Positions 14,282-21,979 of a stretch of 25,259 bases of DNA are shown here, in pieces. Under the pieces are notes generated by a model, which saw nothing but the letters and a program-made list of their open reading frames with translations, was not told the origin of the DNA and ran no database searches. The DNA comes from an uncultured Clostridia bacterium (lineage in GTDB: Bacteria > Bacillota > Clostridia > TANB77 > CAG-508): positions 1 to 25,259 of the forward strand of contig CAKPHD010000022.1 of assembly GCA_934155625.1 (NCBI GenBank), read 5' to 3'. Every line of letters starts with the position of its first letter. Within the stretch, counting starts at the first letter, position 1. The position numbers and the translations under genes are program-made.

Positions 14282-15259
14282 TTGGAATTTCAAACAAAAA
14301 CATTATTGTTATCATTTGCAATAACAGTAATTTTAGGAATTATAATAGTACCAATATTAAGAAAATTAAAAGTAGGGCAAATTGAAAGAGATGATGGACC
14401 AGAAAGTCATTTAAAAAAACAAGGAACACCAACAATGGGTGGAATAATAATAATGCTAGGAATTGTAATTGTAACAATTGCTGCATATATTTATTATAGA
14501 AATGTAGATATAGAATTAGCAAAAAATCTATTACCGATATTAGGATTAACAATTGGATTTGGAGTTATAGGATTTATTGATGATTTCAAAAAATTAGTAT
14601 TAAAAAATACAAAAGGTTTAAAACCAAGTTTAAAAATGTTAGGGTTACTGATAATATCAGTAGCCTATATAATGTATTTAATAAAGGGATTAAATATAGG
14701 AACAGAAACATATATTCCAATATTAAAACAATACATAAATATTCCAATTTATGCATATATTCCATTCTCAATATTAGTAATACTTGCAACAACAAATGCA
14801 GTAAATTTAACAGATGGAATTGATGGCTTATCATCAAGTGTATGTACAATAATAATTACATGTTTAACAATTATAGCAACAACACTTGGAGTAAAAGAGA
14901 TTGTAATATTTGGAGCAATTGTAATAGGAGCAGTTTTAGGCTTTTTGATGTTTAATATACATCCTGCTAAAGTATTTATGGGTGACACAGGTTCACTATT
15001 TTTGGGTGGTGTAATATCAGGAATTGCATTATATTTAAAAATGCCACTTATATTAATACTTATAGCATTAATACCAGTAATTGAAACTCTTTCTGTAATT
15101 ATACAGGTAACTTATTTTAAGAAAACAGGAAAAAGAGTATTTAAAATGGCACCAATTCACCATCATTTGGAATTATCAGGATGGAGAGAAAACCAAGTTG
15201 TGATGCTTTTTAGTATTATTACTTTGGTTGCATGTGTGTTAGGACTTAAGATAATATAG
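14282..15259 (+). CDS. mraY: Phospho-N-acetylmuramoyl-pentapeptide-transferase MraY
   Basis: Integral membrane enzyme that transfers phospho-MurNAc-pentapeptide to undecaprenyl phosphate to make lipid I. About ten hydrophobic segments are visible in 325 residues. Family motifs are DDGPESHLKKQGTPTMGG near the N terminus, the Mg-binding IGFIDDFKK, NLTDGIDGL in the middle, MGDTGSLFLGG, and APIHHHLELSGW near the C terminus. I choose the TTG at 14282 because AAAGG ends 9 nt upstream; the TTG at 14273 directly abuts the ribosome binding site. ftsW follows after 16 bp, so the genes form one operon. Confidence 0.96.
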   Translation: MEFQTKTLLLSFAITVILGIIIVPILRKLKVGQIERDDGPESHLKKQGTPTMGGIIIMLGIVIVTIAAYIYYRNVDIELAKNLLPILGLTIGFGVIGFIDDFKKLVLKNTKGLKPSLKMLGLLIISVAYIMYLIKGLNIGTETYIPILKQYINIPIYAYIPFSILVILATTNAVNLTDGIDGLSSSVCTIIITCLTIIATTLGVKEIVIFGAIVIGAVLGFLMFNIHPAKVFMGDTGSLFLGGVISGIALYLKMPLILILIALIPVIETLSVIIQVTYFKKTGKRVFKMAPIHHHLELSGWRENQVVMLFSIITLVACVLGLKII

Positions 15260-15275
15260 AGAAAAGGAGAAAAAA

Positions 15276-16436
15276 ATGGCTAAGAAAAAAAATAAAATGG
15301 CAGGTTTTTCTAAGTTCTTAAATAATTCAGTTGATTTTACCTTAGTAATAACTGTTTTACTATTACTTTCACTTGGATTAGTAATGGTATTATCAGCAAG
15401 CTCGCCAACAGCTTTACAAAAATATGATAAAAGTTATTACTTTTTTATAAGACAATTAATCTTTGCGGTATTAGGATTATTTGGAATGTATTTTGTATCA
15501 AAAATAGATTATAGAATTTATCAAAAATTTTATAAACATGCATGGATATTATCTGCAATATTATTAGTATTAGTTTTAGTAATTGGTACAGATAGCCATG
15601 GTGCAAAAAGATGGATTAATCTTGGTTTTACAACGTTTCAACCATCAGAGTTGGTAAAGTTTTTGATGATAATATTTTATGGTGGAATACTTGTAAAAGA
15701 TAGAGATGAATTAGGAAAGTTCTGGAAGGGCTTAGTAAAACATGTTTTATTTTTAGCACCAATAATAGGATTATTGTTACTAGAACCACATGTAAGTACA
15801 TCAATGGTAATAATAATAACATGTTGCATTATGATGATAATGGCTGGATGCAAATTTTGGCAATTTTTAATGTCAGGAGTAATAGCTGTAGGAGGAATTG
15901 GAAGTATAGCAACAGTATTATATGCTGCAAGTGATGCATTCAAAAAACAATTCCAATACATAGTAACAAGATTTATAACATTTACAGATCCATGGCAAGA
16001 TGCTACTGGAGATGGTTGGCAAATAATACAAAGTTTATATGCTATAGGTTCAGGAGGATTATTTGGAGCAGGATTAGGAGAGAGCAAACAAAAATATTTA
16101 TATTTATCAGAACCACATAATGACTTTATATTTTCTGTATTAGCAGAAGAATTAGGATTTGTAGGATGTATACTTGTATTTGTACTATTTGCAGTATTTA
16201 TTTGGAGAGGCGTGTTAATTGCAATGAAAGCTCCAGATATGTTTGGAAGTTTAGTTGCAGTAGGAATTACATCATTAGTAGGAGTTCAGGTAATTATTAA
16301 TGTAGCAGTTGTTACATCATCAATGCCAGTTACAGGAATGCAGTTGCCATTTTTTAGTTATGGTGGAACAGCGCTATTTATATTACTCTGCGAGGTAGGT
16401 GTATTACTTAGTATTTCAAGGGCAGGAAACAAATAA
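15276..16436 (+). CDS. ftsW: SEDS-family peptidoglycan glycosyltransferase FtsW/SpoVE
   Basis: Polytopic membrane glycosyltransferase that polymerises lipid II at the septum with a partner class B PBP. The 386 residues have about ten hydrophobic segments. SEDS hallmarks include GLVMVLSASS in the first helix, GAKRWINLGFTTFQPSELVKF with the conserved GxxRWI and QPSE elements, the catalytic-type acidic loop LLEPHVSTSMV, and the C-terminal MQLPFFSYGGTALF. FtsW versus the spore-cortex paralogue SpoVE cannot be separated with certainty; location between mraY and murG fits FtsW/SpoVE and argues against RodA. A clear AAAGGAGA precedes the ATG. Confidence 0.93.
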   Translation: MAKKKNKMAGFSKFLNNSVDFTLVITVLLLLSLGLVMVLSASSPTALQKYDKSYYFFIRQLIFAVLGLFGMYFVSKIDYRIYQKFYKHAWILSAILLVLVLVIGTDSHGAKRWINLGFTTFQPSELVKFLMIIFYGGILVKDRDELGKFWKGLVKHVLFLAPIIGLLLLEPHVSTSMVIIITCCIMMIMAGCKFWQFLMSGVIAVGGIGSIATVLYAASDAFKKQFQYIVTRFITFTDPWQDATGDGWQIIQSLYAIGSGGLFGAGLGESKQKYLYLSEPHNDFIFSVLAEELGFVGCILVFVLFAVFIWRGVLIAMKAPDMFGSLVAVGITSLVGVQVIINVAVVTSSMPVTGMQLPFFSYGGTALFILLCEVGVLLSISRAGNK

Positions 16437-16459
16437 CAAGATTATATTTGGAGAAAGGA

Positions 16460-17590
16460 ATGAAAATAAGAATGAGAGTTATAGTTGCAGCAGCAGGAAC
16501 AGCAGGACATATAAATCCTGGATTAGCAATAGCAAATAAAATAAAACAGGAAGAACCAAATTCAGAAATAATTTTTATAGGGACAACAAGAGGATTAGAA
16601 AATGATTTGGTACCAAGAGCAGGATATGGATTAAAAACTATAGAAGCATATGGATTAAGTAAAAAAATATCAATAGCTAATTTCAAAAAAATGTGGGCAA
16701 CATTAATGGCAACAGGTAAAGCAAGAAAAATAATAAAAGAATTTAAACCAGATATAATAGTTGGAGCAGGAGGATATATTTGTGGGCCAGTAGTATGGGC
16801 GGCAAGCAAAGAAAAGATACCAGTAATATTGCATGAAAGTAATGCATTTCCGGGAAAAGCAGTAAAAATGTTAGCACCTAAAGCTGAAACAGTTTTGATA
16901 TCATTTGAAGAAGCACGTTCAAGAATACCAAATGCTAGAAATATAGTATGTACAGGAACTCCTGTAAAAATAGTAAAAAAAGAATATTCGCAAGAAGAGA
17001 AAAAAAAGATATTAACAAGTATAGGAGTTAATGGAAATAAACCAATTGTATTAGTCTTTGGAGGAAGTCAAGGAGCTCAAAAAATAAATGAAGCTATAAT
17101 AGGAATATTAGAAAATAAAATGAACAAAGACTATCAAATAATTTGGGCAACAGGTCCAAAACAATTTGATATAATAAAAGAAGAATTAGCAAGTAAACAT
17201 ATTGATATAAATAATATAGAAAATGCAAAAATATTACCATACATATATAATATGGAAGAGGTAATGAATGTTTCAAATATAATAGTAGCAAGAAGTGGGG
17301 CTATGACAATAACTGAAATTTCTAATTTAGGAAAGCCTTCAATTTTAATACCATTACCTAATGTTAGTCAAGACCATCAATTATATAATGCAAAGGTATT
17401 AGAAAATGTAGGTGCAGCAAAAATTATACTAAATAATGAATTAAACAAAAATAATTTAGAAGACGAAATAGAAGAAATAATAAAAAATCCTCAATTAATG
17501 CATGAAATGGAAGAAAAAGCTTTTTCTAAATCAGTAAAAGATGTACAAGAGAAAATATATAAAGAAATTAAAAAAATAGTAAGGAAATAA
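16460..17590 (+). CDS. murG: UDP-GlcNAc:lipid I N-acetylglucosaminyltransferase MurG
   Basis: Peripheral membrane GT-B glycosyltransferase that converts lipid I to lipid II. Motifs include the N-terminal glycine loop AAGTAGHINPGLA, GAGGYICGPV, HESNAFPGKA, the inter-domain loop VFGGSQGAQKIN, and the UDP-GlcNAc-binding ARSGAMTITEI and PLPNVSQDHQLYNA. The ATG at 16460 (376 residues) has GGAG 6 nt upstream; a later in-frame ATG at 16472 would also give a normal N terminus, and a TTG at 16448 is unlikely. It begins 23 bp after ftsW. murD and ftsQ/divIB, often nearby, are absent; a histidine kinase gene follows after 19 bp. Confidence 0.95.
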   Translation: MKIRMRVIVAAAGTAGHINPGLAIANKIKQEEPNSEIIFIGTTRGLENDLVPRAGYGLKTIEAYGLSKKISIANFKKMWATLMATGKARKIIKEFKPDIIVGAGGYICGPVVWAASKEKIPVILHESNAFPGKAVKMLAPKAETVLISFEEARSRIPNARNIVCTGTPVKIVKKEYSQEEKKKILTSIGVNGNKPIVLVFGGSQGAQKINEAIIGILENKMNKDYQIIWATGPKQFDIIKEELASKHIDINNIENAKILPYIYNMEEVMNVSNIIVARSGAMTITEISNLGKPSILIPLPNVSQDHQLYNAKVLENVGAAKIILNNELNKNNLEDEIEEIIKNPQLMHEMEEKAFSKSVKDVQEKIYKEIKKIVRK

Positions 17591-17609
17591 CCTTAAGAAA
17601 GGATACATC

Positions 17610-18800
17610 ATGGAAATTCAAAATGTTATAATACTAATAATATTAATAGATATAGTAATATTGGCAATTAGTGAAATACTAATGAAAAAATATCTAAAGA
17701 AAAAAGTAATGTTTCCTAAAACAAGATTAATAAAAAGCTCAGGTGTAACAAATGATGATTTGGATATTAATAATAGTGTGTTTTTACATATGACAGATGG
17801 AATAATAGCATTTGACAGAGATGGAAAAATAATATTGATAAATCCAGCAGCAAAAAAATTAATGAACATATTACCAGAACATACTACATTTGAGGATATA
17901 TTTGGAAAACTTCATTTAAATATAAATTTAGAAAAGATTATATATCTTGAAAATTGGACAAACACTGAAGAAAGATTCCAAATAGAAGATAGGTTTGTAA
18001 ACACATATTTTGCACCATTCAAAAAAGAAAATGATAGAACAGTTGGTGTAATAGTAGTAATTCAAGATATAACTGAACATGTAAAACTAGATAATATGAG
18101 AAAAGAATTTATTGCAGATGTATCTCATGAACTAAAAACACCAATAACATCAATAATGGGCTATGCAGATACATTATTAGAAGAAGAATATGATAAAGAA
18201 ACACAAAGCAAGTTTTTAAATGTAATTGCATCAGAAGCCAGAAGAATGGCAAAACTTGTAACAGACTTACTAACGCTTTCACGAAATGACAGTAATAGAA
18301 CTGTAGTAAAAAAAGAACAATTTAATTTAGGTGAGCTGGTAAAAAAATGTCAGGACAAGCTTGCGATAGAAATTAAAAAGAAGAATCATGAAGTTAAATG
18401 TTTTGTTACTGCAGATGTCCCTTTAGTATATGCTGACAAAGATGATATAGAAAGAATAGTATTAAATATTTTAACCAATAGTATCAAGTACACTAAAGAA
18501 GGTGGAGAAATAAAAATATATGTAGGATTTGTATATAATGATGCATATATAAAAATATTTGATAATGGAATTGGAATTCCAGAAGAAGACTTAAACAGAA
18601 TTTTTGAAAGATTTTATAGAGTTGATAAAGCACGTAGTAGAGAAATGGGCGGTACTGGTTTAGGGCTATCTATAGCCAAAGATTTATTAGATAGAAATGG
18701 TGGTAGTATAGATATAAAAAGTGAAGTTGGAAAAGGAACAGAAGTAGTAATAAAAGTTCCAACAAAAGCAAAAGAAGAAAAAATTAATTCTGATAAATAG
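17610..18800 (+). CDS. PAS-containing membrane sensor histidine kinase, WalK/PhoR-like
   Basis: Sensor kinase of 396 residues. A single N-terminal membrane segment (about 5-26) is followed directly by a cytoplasmic PAS domain (about 55-160), a HisKA domain with the phospho-acceptor H173 in FIADVSHELKTPITS, and an HATPase domain with N box (LNILTNSIKYT), G1 (DNGIGIP), F box (FERFYRVDKARSR) and G2 (GGTGLGLSI). Unlike WalK or PhoR there is no extracytoplasmic loop and no HAMP domain, so the signal is probably intramembrane or cytoplasmic. It is the last gene of the murE-mraY-ftsW-murG operon, with AAAGGA before the ATG. The only response regulator in the window is the WalR-like one at 3535; pairing is inferred. 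Confidence 0.9.
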   Translation: MEIQNVIILIILIDIVILAISEILMKKYLKKKVMFPKTRLIKSSGVTNDDLDINNSVFLHMTDGIIAFDRDGKIILINPAAKKLMNILPEHTTFEDIFGKLHLNINLEKIIYLENWTNTEERFQIEDRFVNTYFAPFKKENDRTVGVIVVIQDITEHVKLDNMRKEFIADVSHELKTPITSIMGYADTLLEEEYDKETQSKFLNVIASEARRMAKLVTDLLTLSRNDSNRTVVKKEQFNLGELVKKCQDKLAIEIKKKNHEVKCFVTADVPLVYADKDDIERIVLNILTNSIKYTKEGGEIKIYVGFVYNDAYIKIFDNGIGIPEEDLNRIFERFYRVDKARSREMGGTGLGLSIAKDLLDRNGGSIDIKSEVGKGTEVVIKVPTKAKEEKINSDK

Positions 18801-18817
18801 AAACTTTCGAAATATTA

Positions 18818-18846
18818 TTGAAAAAAAGCTTAAACTAAGATATAAT
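18818..18846 (+). promoter_or_regulatory. Sigma-A promoter of the signal peptidase operon
   Basis: TTGAAA (18818-18823), a 17-bp spacer and TATAAT (18841-18846). It is flanked by the direct repeats annotated at 18825-18869. Confidence 0.75.
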
Positions 18847-18869
18847 ATGTAAAGCTTAAAACTTAAGAT
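18825..18869. repeat. Imperfect direct repeats bracketing the -10 element
   Basis: AAAGCTTAAACTAAGAT (18825-18841) and AAAGCTTAAAACTTAAGAT (18851-18869) are near-identical copies separated by 9 bp. The first fills the -35/-10 spacer and the second covers the start of the transcript. The second contains AAGCTTA-N4-TTAAG, also seen at 3421-3436. They are plausible tandem sites for an OmpR-type regulator. Confidence 0.5.
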
Positions 18870-18886
18870 TAAGAAAGGAAGAAAAA

Positions 18887-19540
18887 ATGAAATCAACTTT
18901 AAGAGAAATTATAGAATGGCTAATATGTATAATAATTGCAGTAGCATTAGCATTATTAGTTAGATATTATATAGGAACACCAACAATAGTGCAACAAACA
19001 TCAATGACGCCAACACTAAAAGAAAACGAAAGACTATGGTTGAATAGATGGTGCAGAACAATAAAGAAAATGCCAGAAAGAGGAGACATCATAACATTTG
19101 AAGCACCAAGTGTAACAAAAGTAACAGAAGAAAATATAGATTTAAGTAATCCAGTAGCAATTTATAACTACGAGCCAGAAGGAGTATTAAAGAAATTTTC
19201 ATACTATGTATTAGAAAATGGAAAGAAAAGTTATATAAAAAGAGTAATAGGATTACCAGGAGACTATGTAGAAATAAAAGATGGTAGTGTATATATAAAT
19301 GGAGAAAAACTGAAAGAAGACTATTTAAAAGCAGGAGTTGTTACAGACATGATACAAGGTGGGAGAGATATAAGCTATTTTAACAACTTCACAGTACCAG
19401 AAAATTGTGTATTTGCAATGGGAGACAACAGACCAGGAAGTACGGACTGTAGGTCATTTGGATGTATACCATTAGAAAAAATAGAAGGAAAAGTATTATT
19501 TAGATTTTGGCCATTTTCAAAATTCGGAGGAGTAGATTAG
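18887..19540 (+). CDS. lepB: Type I signal peptidase
   Basis: Membrane-bound serine protease that removes signal peptides from exported proteins. At 217 residues it has one N-terminal membrane anchor (about 10-28), then box B with nucleophile S39 (QQTSMTPTL), box D with general base K118 (YIKRVIGLPGD), and box E (MGDNRPGSTDCRSFG). The catalytic lysine places it in the prokaryotic/SipS type rather than the ER type. An insert of about 40 residues between boxes C and D (about 73-115) makes it slightly longer than SipS. It is preceded by a good promoter and AAAGGAAG ribosome binding site, and holB starts 4 bp after its stop. Confidence 0.95.
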   Translation: MKSTLREIIEWLICIIIAVALALLVRYYIGTPTIVQQTSMTPTLKENERLWLNRWCRTIKKMPERGDIITFEAPSVTKVTEENIDLSNPVAIYNYEPEGVLKKFSYYVLENGKKSYIKRVIGLPGDYVEIKDGSVYINGEKLKEDYLKAGVVTDMIQGGRDISYFNNFTVPENCVFAMGDNRPGSTDCRSFGCIPLEKIEGKVLFRFWPFSKFGGVD

Positions 19541-19544
19541 AAAA

Positions 19545-20444
19545 TTGTTTGAAAACATAATAGGGAATAAAAGAAATAAAGAAATATTAGAAAAAGCAAT
19601 AGAAATAAACAAAACTTCACATAGCTATATATTTTGTGGAACAGAAGGGATTGGAAAAAAGCTTATAGCAAAAGAATTAGCAAAAAAGATTTTATGTTTA
19701 AAAGAAAAAGCAAATAATTGTGATTGTAAATCTTGCATAGAATTTGATTCAGATAATAATCCTGATTTTCAACTAATAGAATCATTAGATGGAAAAATCA
19801 AAATAGAACAAATTAGACAAATGCAAAGAAAAGTTGCAGAAAAACCAATTATATCAAATAACAAAGTATATATAATTGATAATGCAGATACAATGACAAC
19901 AGAAGCCCAAAATTGTTTATTAAAAACATTAGAAGAACCACCAGAATATATAACAATAATATTAATATGCACAAATGAAGGAAATTTGTTAAGTACAATA
20001 AAATCAAGATGTACAAGAATGCAATTTGAACCTATAAAAGATGAAGAACTAAAAGAATATATAAAAACAAAACTACCTGAAGAACAAATAAGTGAAAACA
20101 TAATAGAATTAGCACAAGGTAGTATTGAAAAAGCGATAAAATTAAATGAAAGAAAAGACATATATGAAAACATAGAAAATATATTATTAAGTATGCAAAA
20201 TAAAGACTTAATAGATATAGTACAAATGTCAGAAGTAATATATAAATCAAAAGAAGAAATAAAATCAATACTAGAATATATTAATGTATTGTTAATGAAA
20301 CTAAGCAAACAAAATATAAAATATATTAATTGTGTACAAATTGTAGAAGAAACAAAAAGAAGAATAAAAGCAAATAGTAATTATGATATGTGCATTGATT
20401 ATATGATATTTTCAATGTGGCAGAATGTAGAAAGGACAAAATAA
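19545..20444 (+). CDS. holB: DNA polymerase III clamp-loader subunit delta'
   Basis: Delta' subunit of the sliding-clamp loader. The 299-residue protein has an AAA+ core. The Walker A-like loop GTEGIGKK (32-39) has Lys instead of Ser/Thr after GK, as expected of a subunit that does not hydrolyse ATP. Cysteines 51, 59, 61 and 64 form a zinc module. The sensor/arginine-finger region TIKSRCTRMQF is intact. The start is a TTG 4 bp after the signal peptidase stop, using the GGAGGAG (19526-19532) inside the upstream gene. ricT follows immediately, the same holB-yaaT order as in B. subtilis. Confidence 0.92.
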   Translation: MFENIIGNKRNKEILEKAIEINKTSHSYIFCGTEGIGKKLIAKELAKKILCLKEKANNCDCKSCIEFDSDNNPDFQLIESLDGKIKIEQIRQMQRKVAEKPIISNNKVYIIDNADTMTTEAQNCLLKTLEEPPEYITIILICTNEGNLLSTIKSRCTRMQFEPIKDEELKEYIKTKLPEEQISENIIELAQGSIEKAIKLNERKDIYENIENILLSMQNKDLIDIVQMSEVIYKSKEEIKSILEYINVLLMKLSKQNIKYINCVQIVEETKRRIKANSNYDMCIDYMIFSMWQNVERTK

Positions 20445-21359
20445 ATGAAAAGGATAATAGGGGTTAGATTTAAAAGGTTAGGAAAAATATATTTCTTTGA
20501 TCCAAAATGGTTAGAAGTAAAAAAAGGCGAAAAGATAGTAGTAGAAACAACTCAAGGAGAAGAAATAGCAGAAGTAGTAGTACCTAATAGAATGATAGAA
20601 GAAGAAAAACTTACTAATCCATTAAAGAAAGTATTGAGATTAGCTTCTTCAAGAGATTTAAAACACGCAGAAGAATGTAGAAAAAAAGAAAAAGAAGCAT
20701 TTGAATTATGCAATAAAAAAATAAAAGAACATAAATTAGATATGACATTAACAGATGTTGAATATAAATTTGATAATAGTAAAATATTATTCTATTTTAC
20801 AGCAGATGGAAGAGTAGACTTCAGAGATTTAGTAAAAGATTTAGCTGCAGTATACAAAACAAGGATAGAACTAAGACAAATAGGAGTTAGAGATGAAGTA
20901 AAAAGAATTGGTGGAAATGGAGTATGTGGTAGAGAATTATGTTGCTGTTCATTTTTAAGAGACTTTGAAACAGTATCAATAAAAATGGCAAAAGAGCAAA
21001 ACATATCATTAAATCCATCAAAAATTTCAGGAAACTGTGGGAGATTAATGTGCTGTTTAAAATATGAACAAGAAGTTTACGAAGACAAATTAAAAAAATT
21101 GCCTAATATAGGGTCAATAGTTAAAACTCCAGATGGTCAAGGAGAAGTTGAGGGAATAGAACCATTAAAAGAAATTGTAAAAGTAAAAATTAAAGATGGA
21201 GAAATCTATAAATTTAAAAGATATGAAATAAAAGACATAAAAGTAATAAAAGGTGTTACAAAAGAACATACAGACAGCGAAGAAAAAGAATATCGAAAAG
21301 AATTAAGAGAATTAGAAAAATTAGAGAAAAAAGATTCAAAAATGAAGGGTGGTGAATAG
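20445..21359 (+). CDS. ricT: PSP1-domain protein RicT (YaaT)
   Basis: In B. subtilis RicT (YaaT) forms the RicA-RicF-RicT complex, which promotes RNase Y-dependent mRNA maturation and affects Spo0A phosphorylation, and which carries [4Fe-4S] clusters. This 304-residue protein shows the PSP1 signature: GVRDEVKRIGGNGVCGRELCCCSFL and GNCGRLMCCLKYEQE, with cysteines 161, 166-168, 198, 203 and 204 as candidate cluster ligands. The C terminus (about 265-304) is a highly charged Glu/Lys helix. Its ATG is the first base after the holB stop, so expression is tightly coupled. A ferredoxin gene follows after 4 bp. Confidence 0.92.
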   Translation: MKRIIGVRFKRLGKIYFFDPKWLEVKKGEKIVVETTQGEEIAEVVVPNRMIEEEKLTNPLKKVLRLASSRDLKHAEECRKKEKEAFELCNKKIKEHKLDMTLTDVEYKFDNSKILFYFTADGRVDFRDLVKDLAAVYKTRIELRQIGVRDEVKRIGGNGVCGRELCCCSFLRDFETVSIKMAKEQNISLNPSKISGNCGRLMCCLKYEQEVYEDKLKKLPNIGSIVKTPDGQGEVEGIEPLKEIVKVKIKDGEIYKFKRYEIKDIKVIKGVTKEHTDSEEKEYRKELRELEKLEKKDSKMKGGE

Positions 21360-21363
21360 AAAA

Positions 21364-21537
21364 ATGGCATATAAAATTCAAGAAGATAAATGTATAAGTT
21401 GTGGTGCGTGTGCAGCAGCATGTCCAGTAGGATGCATATCACAAGGTGAAACATGTTTTGCAATAGATCAATCAGCATGTATAAGTTGTGGTACATGTGC
21501 TGGAGTTTGCCCAGTTGAGGCTCCAATTGAGGAATAG
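21364..21537 (+). CDS. 2[4Fe-4S] ferredoxin
   Basis: Clostridial-type ferredoxin of 57 residues, a low-potential electron carrier. Two complete CxxCxxCxxxCP motifs are present: CISCGACAAACP near residue 10 and CISCGTCAGVCP near residue 40. The ATG at 21364 is preceded by GGGTGGTGA, which overlaps the end of ricT; an upstream in-frame GTG at 21349 is less likely. It is likely co-transcribed with ricT. Whether it supplies electrons or clusters to a neighbour is unknown. Confidence 0.95.
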   Translation: MAYKIQEDKCISCGACAAACPVGCISQGETCFAIDQSACISCGTCAGVCPVEAPIEE

Positions 21538-21553
21538 AAAAAAATCACCAAAA

Positions 21554-21586
21554 TATCCCCCTTTGTATATAATATAAAGGGGGATA
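21554..21586 (+). promoter_or_regulatory. Strong hairpin occluding the rhodanese ribosome binding site
   Basis: TATCCCCCTTT (21554-21564) pairs perfectly with AAAGGGGGATA (21576-21586) around an 11-nt loop. The G-rich 3' arm is the only candidate Shine-Dalgarno for the ATG at 21590. No T tract follows on the plus strand, so it is not a standard terminator in that direction. The loop contains TATAAT (21568-21573), a possible -10 with a poor -35. Confidence 0.6.
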
Positions 21587-21589
21587 AAA

Positions 21590-21916
21590 ATGTTTTGTAG
21601 GAGAAAATGTTGCTGCTGCAGAGGAATGCAAAATGGTGATATAACAGCAGAAGAAATGAAAAACAAAATAATGCAAGGAGCAATTTTAATAGATGTAAGA
21701 AGTAGACAAGAATATCAAGAAGGACATTTGCCTGGTGCAATAAATATACCAGAATACGAAGTAATGAGAAGAATAGAAAAAGAAATACCAAAGAAAAATC
21801 AGTTAATAGTAACATATTGCCAATATGGTGGAAGAAGCAGAAATGTATGCAGAATGATGCAAAGGATTGGGTATACAAATGTGTACAATTTGTATGGAGG
21901 GCTAGATATGATGTAA
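21590..21916 (+). CDS. Rhodanese-like sulfurtransferase with Cys-rich N terminus
   Basis: Single-domain rhodanese of 108 residues. The core has LIDVRSRQEYQEGHLPGAINIP (starting at about 33; D35 and R37 conserved) and the active-site loop CQYGGR with catalytic C77. Such proteins carry sulfane sulfur as a persulfide. The odd feature is the N terminus MFCRRKCCCCRG: five cysteines and four basic residues in the first eleven positions after Met. This is not part of the fold and could bind a metal or accept sulfur. No signal peptide is seen. It lies 52 bp after the ferredoxin gene, behind a strong hairpin. Confidence 0.88.
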   Translation: MFCRRKCCCCRGMQNGDITAEEMKNKIMQGAILIDVRSRQEYQEGHLPGAINIPEYEVMRRIEKEIPKKNQLIVTYCQYGGRSRNVCRMMQRIGYTNVYNLYGGLDMM

Positions 21917-21935
21917 AATGACTAATTAGTATAAA

Positions 21936-21964
21936 TTGATAAAACAAAATTAAAATGTTAAAAT
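21936..21964 (+). promoter_or_regulatory. Sigma-A promoter of the biotin-ligase gene
   Basis: TTGATA (21936-21941), a 17-bp spacer and TAAAAT (21959-21964), with an extended TG at 21956-21957. The gap to the ATG at 21980 is only 15 bp, giving a very short leader. Confidence 0.65.
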
Positions 21965-21979
21965 ACTTTGGGTGATAAA

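Noticed and set aside
19769..20308. 179-codon minus-strand frame within holB
   Set aside because: Antisense of a conserved gene in AT-rich DNA, with Ser/Ile/Phe-rich sequence typical of shadows.
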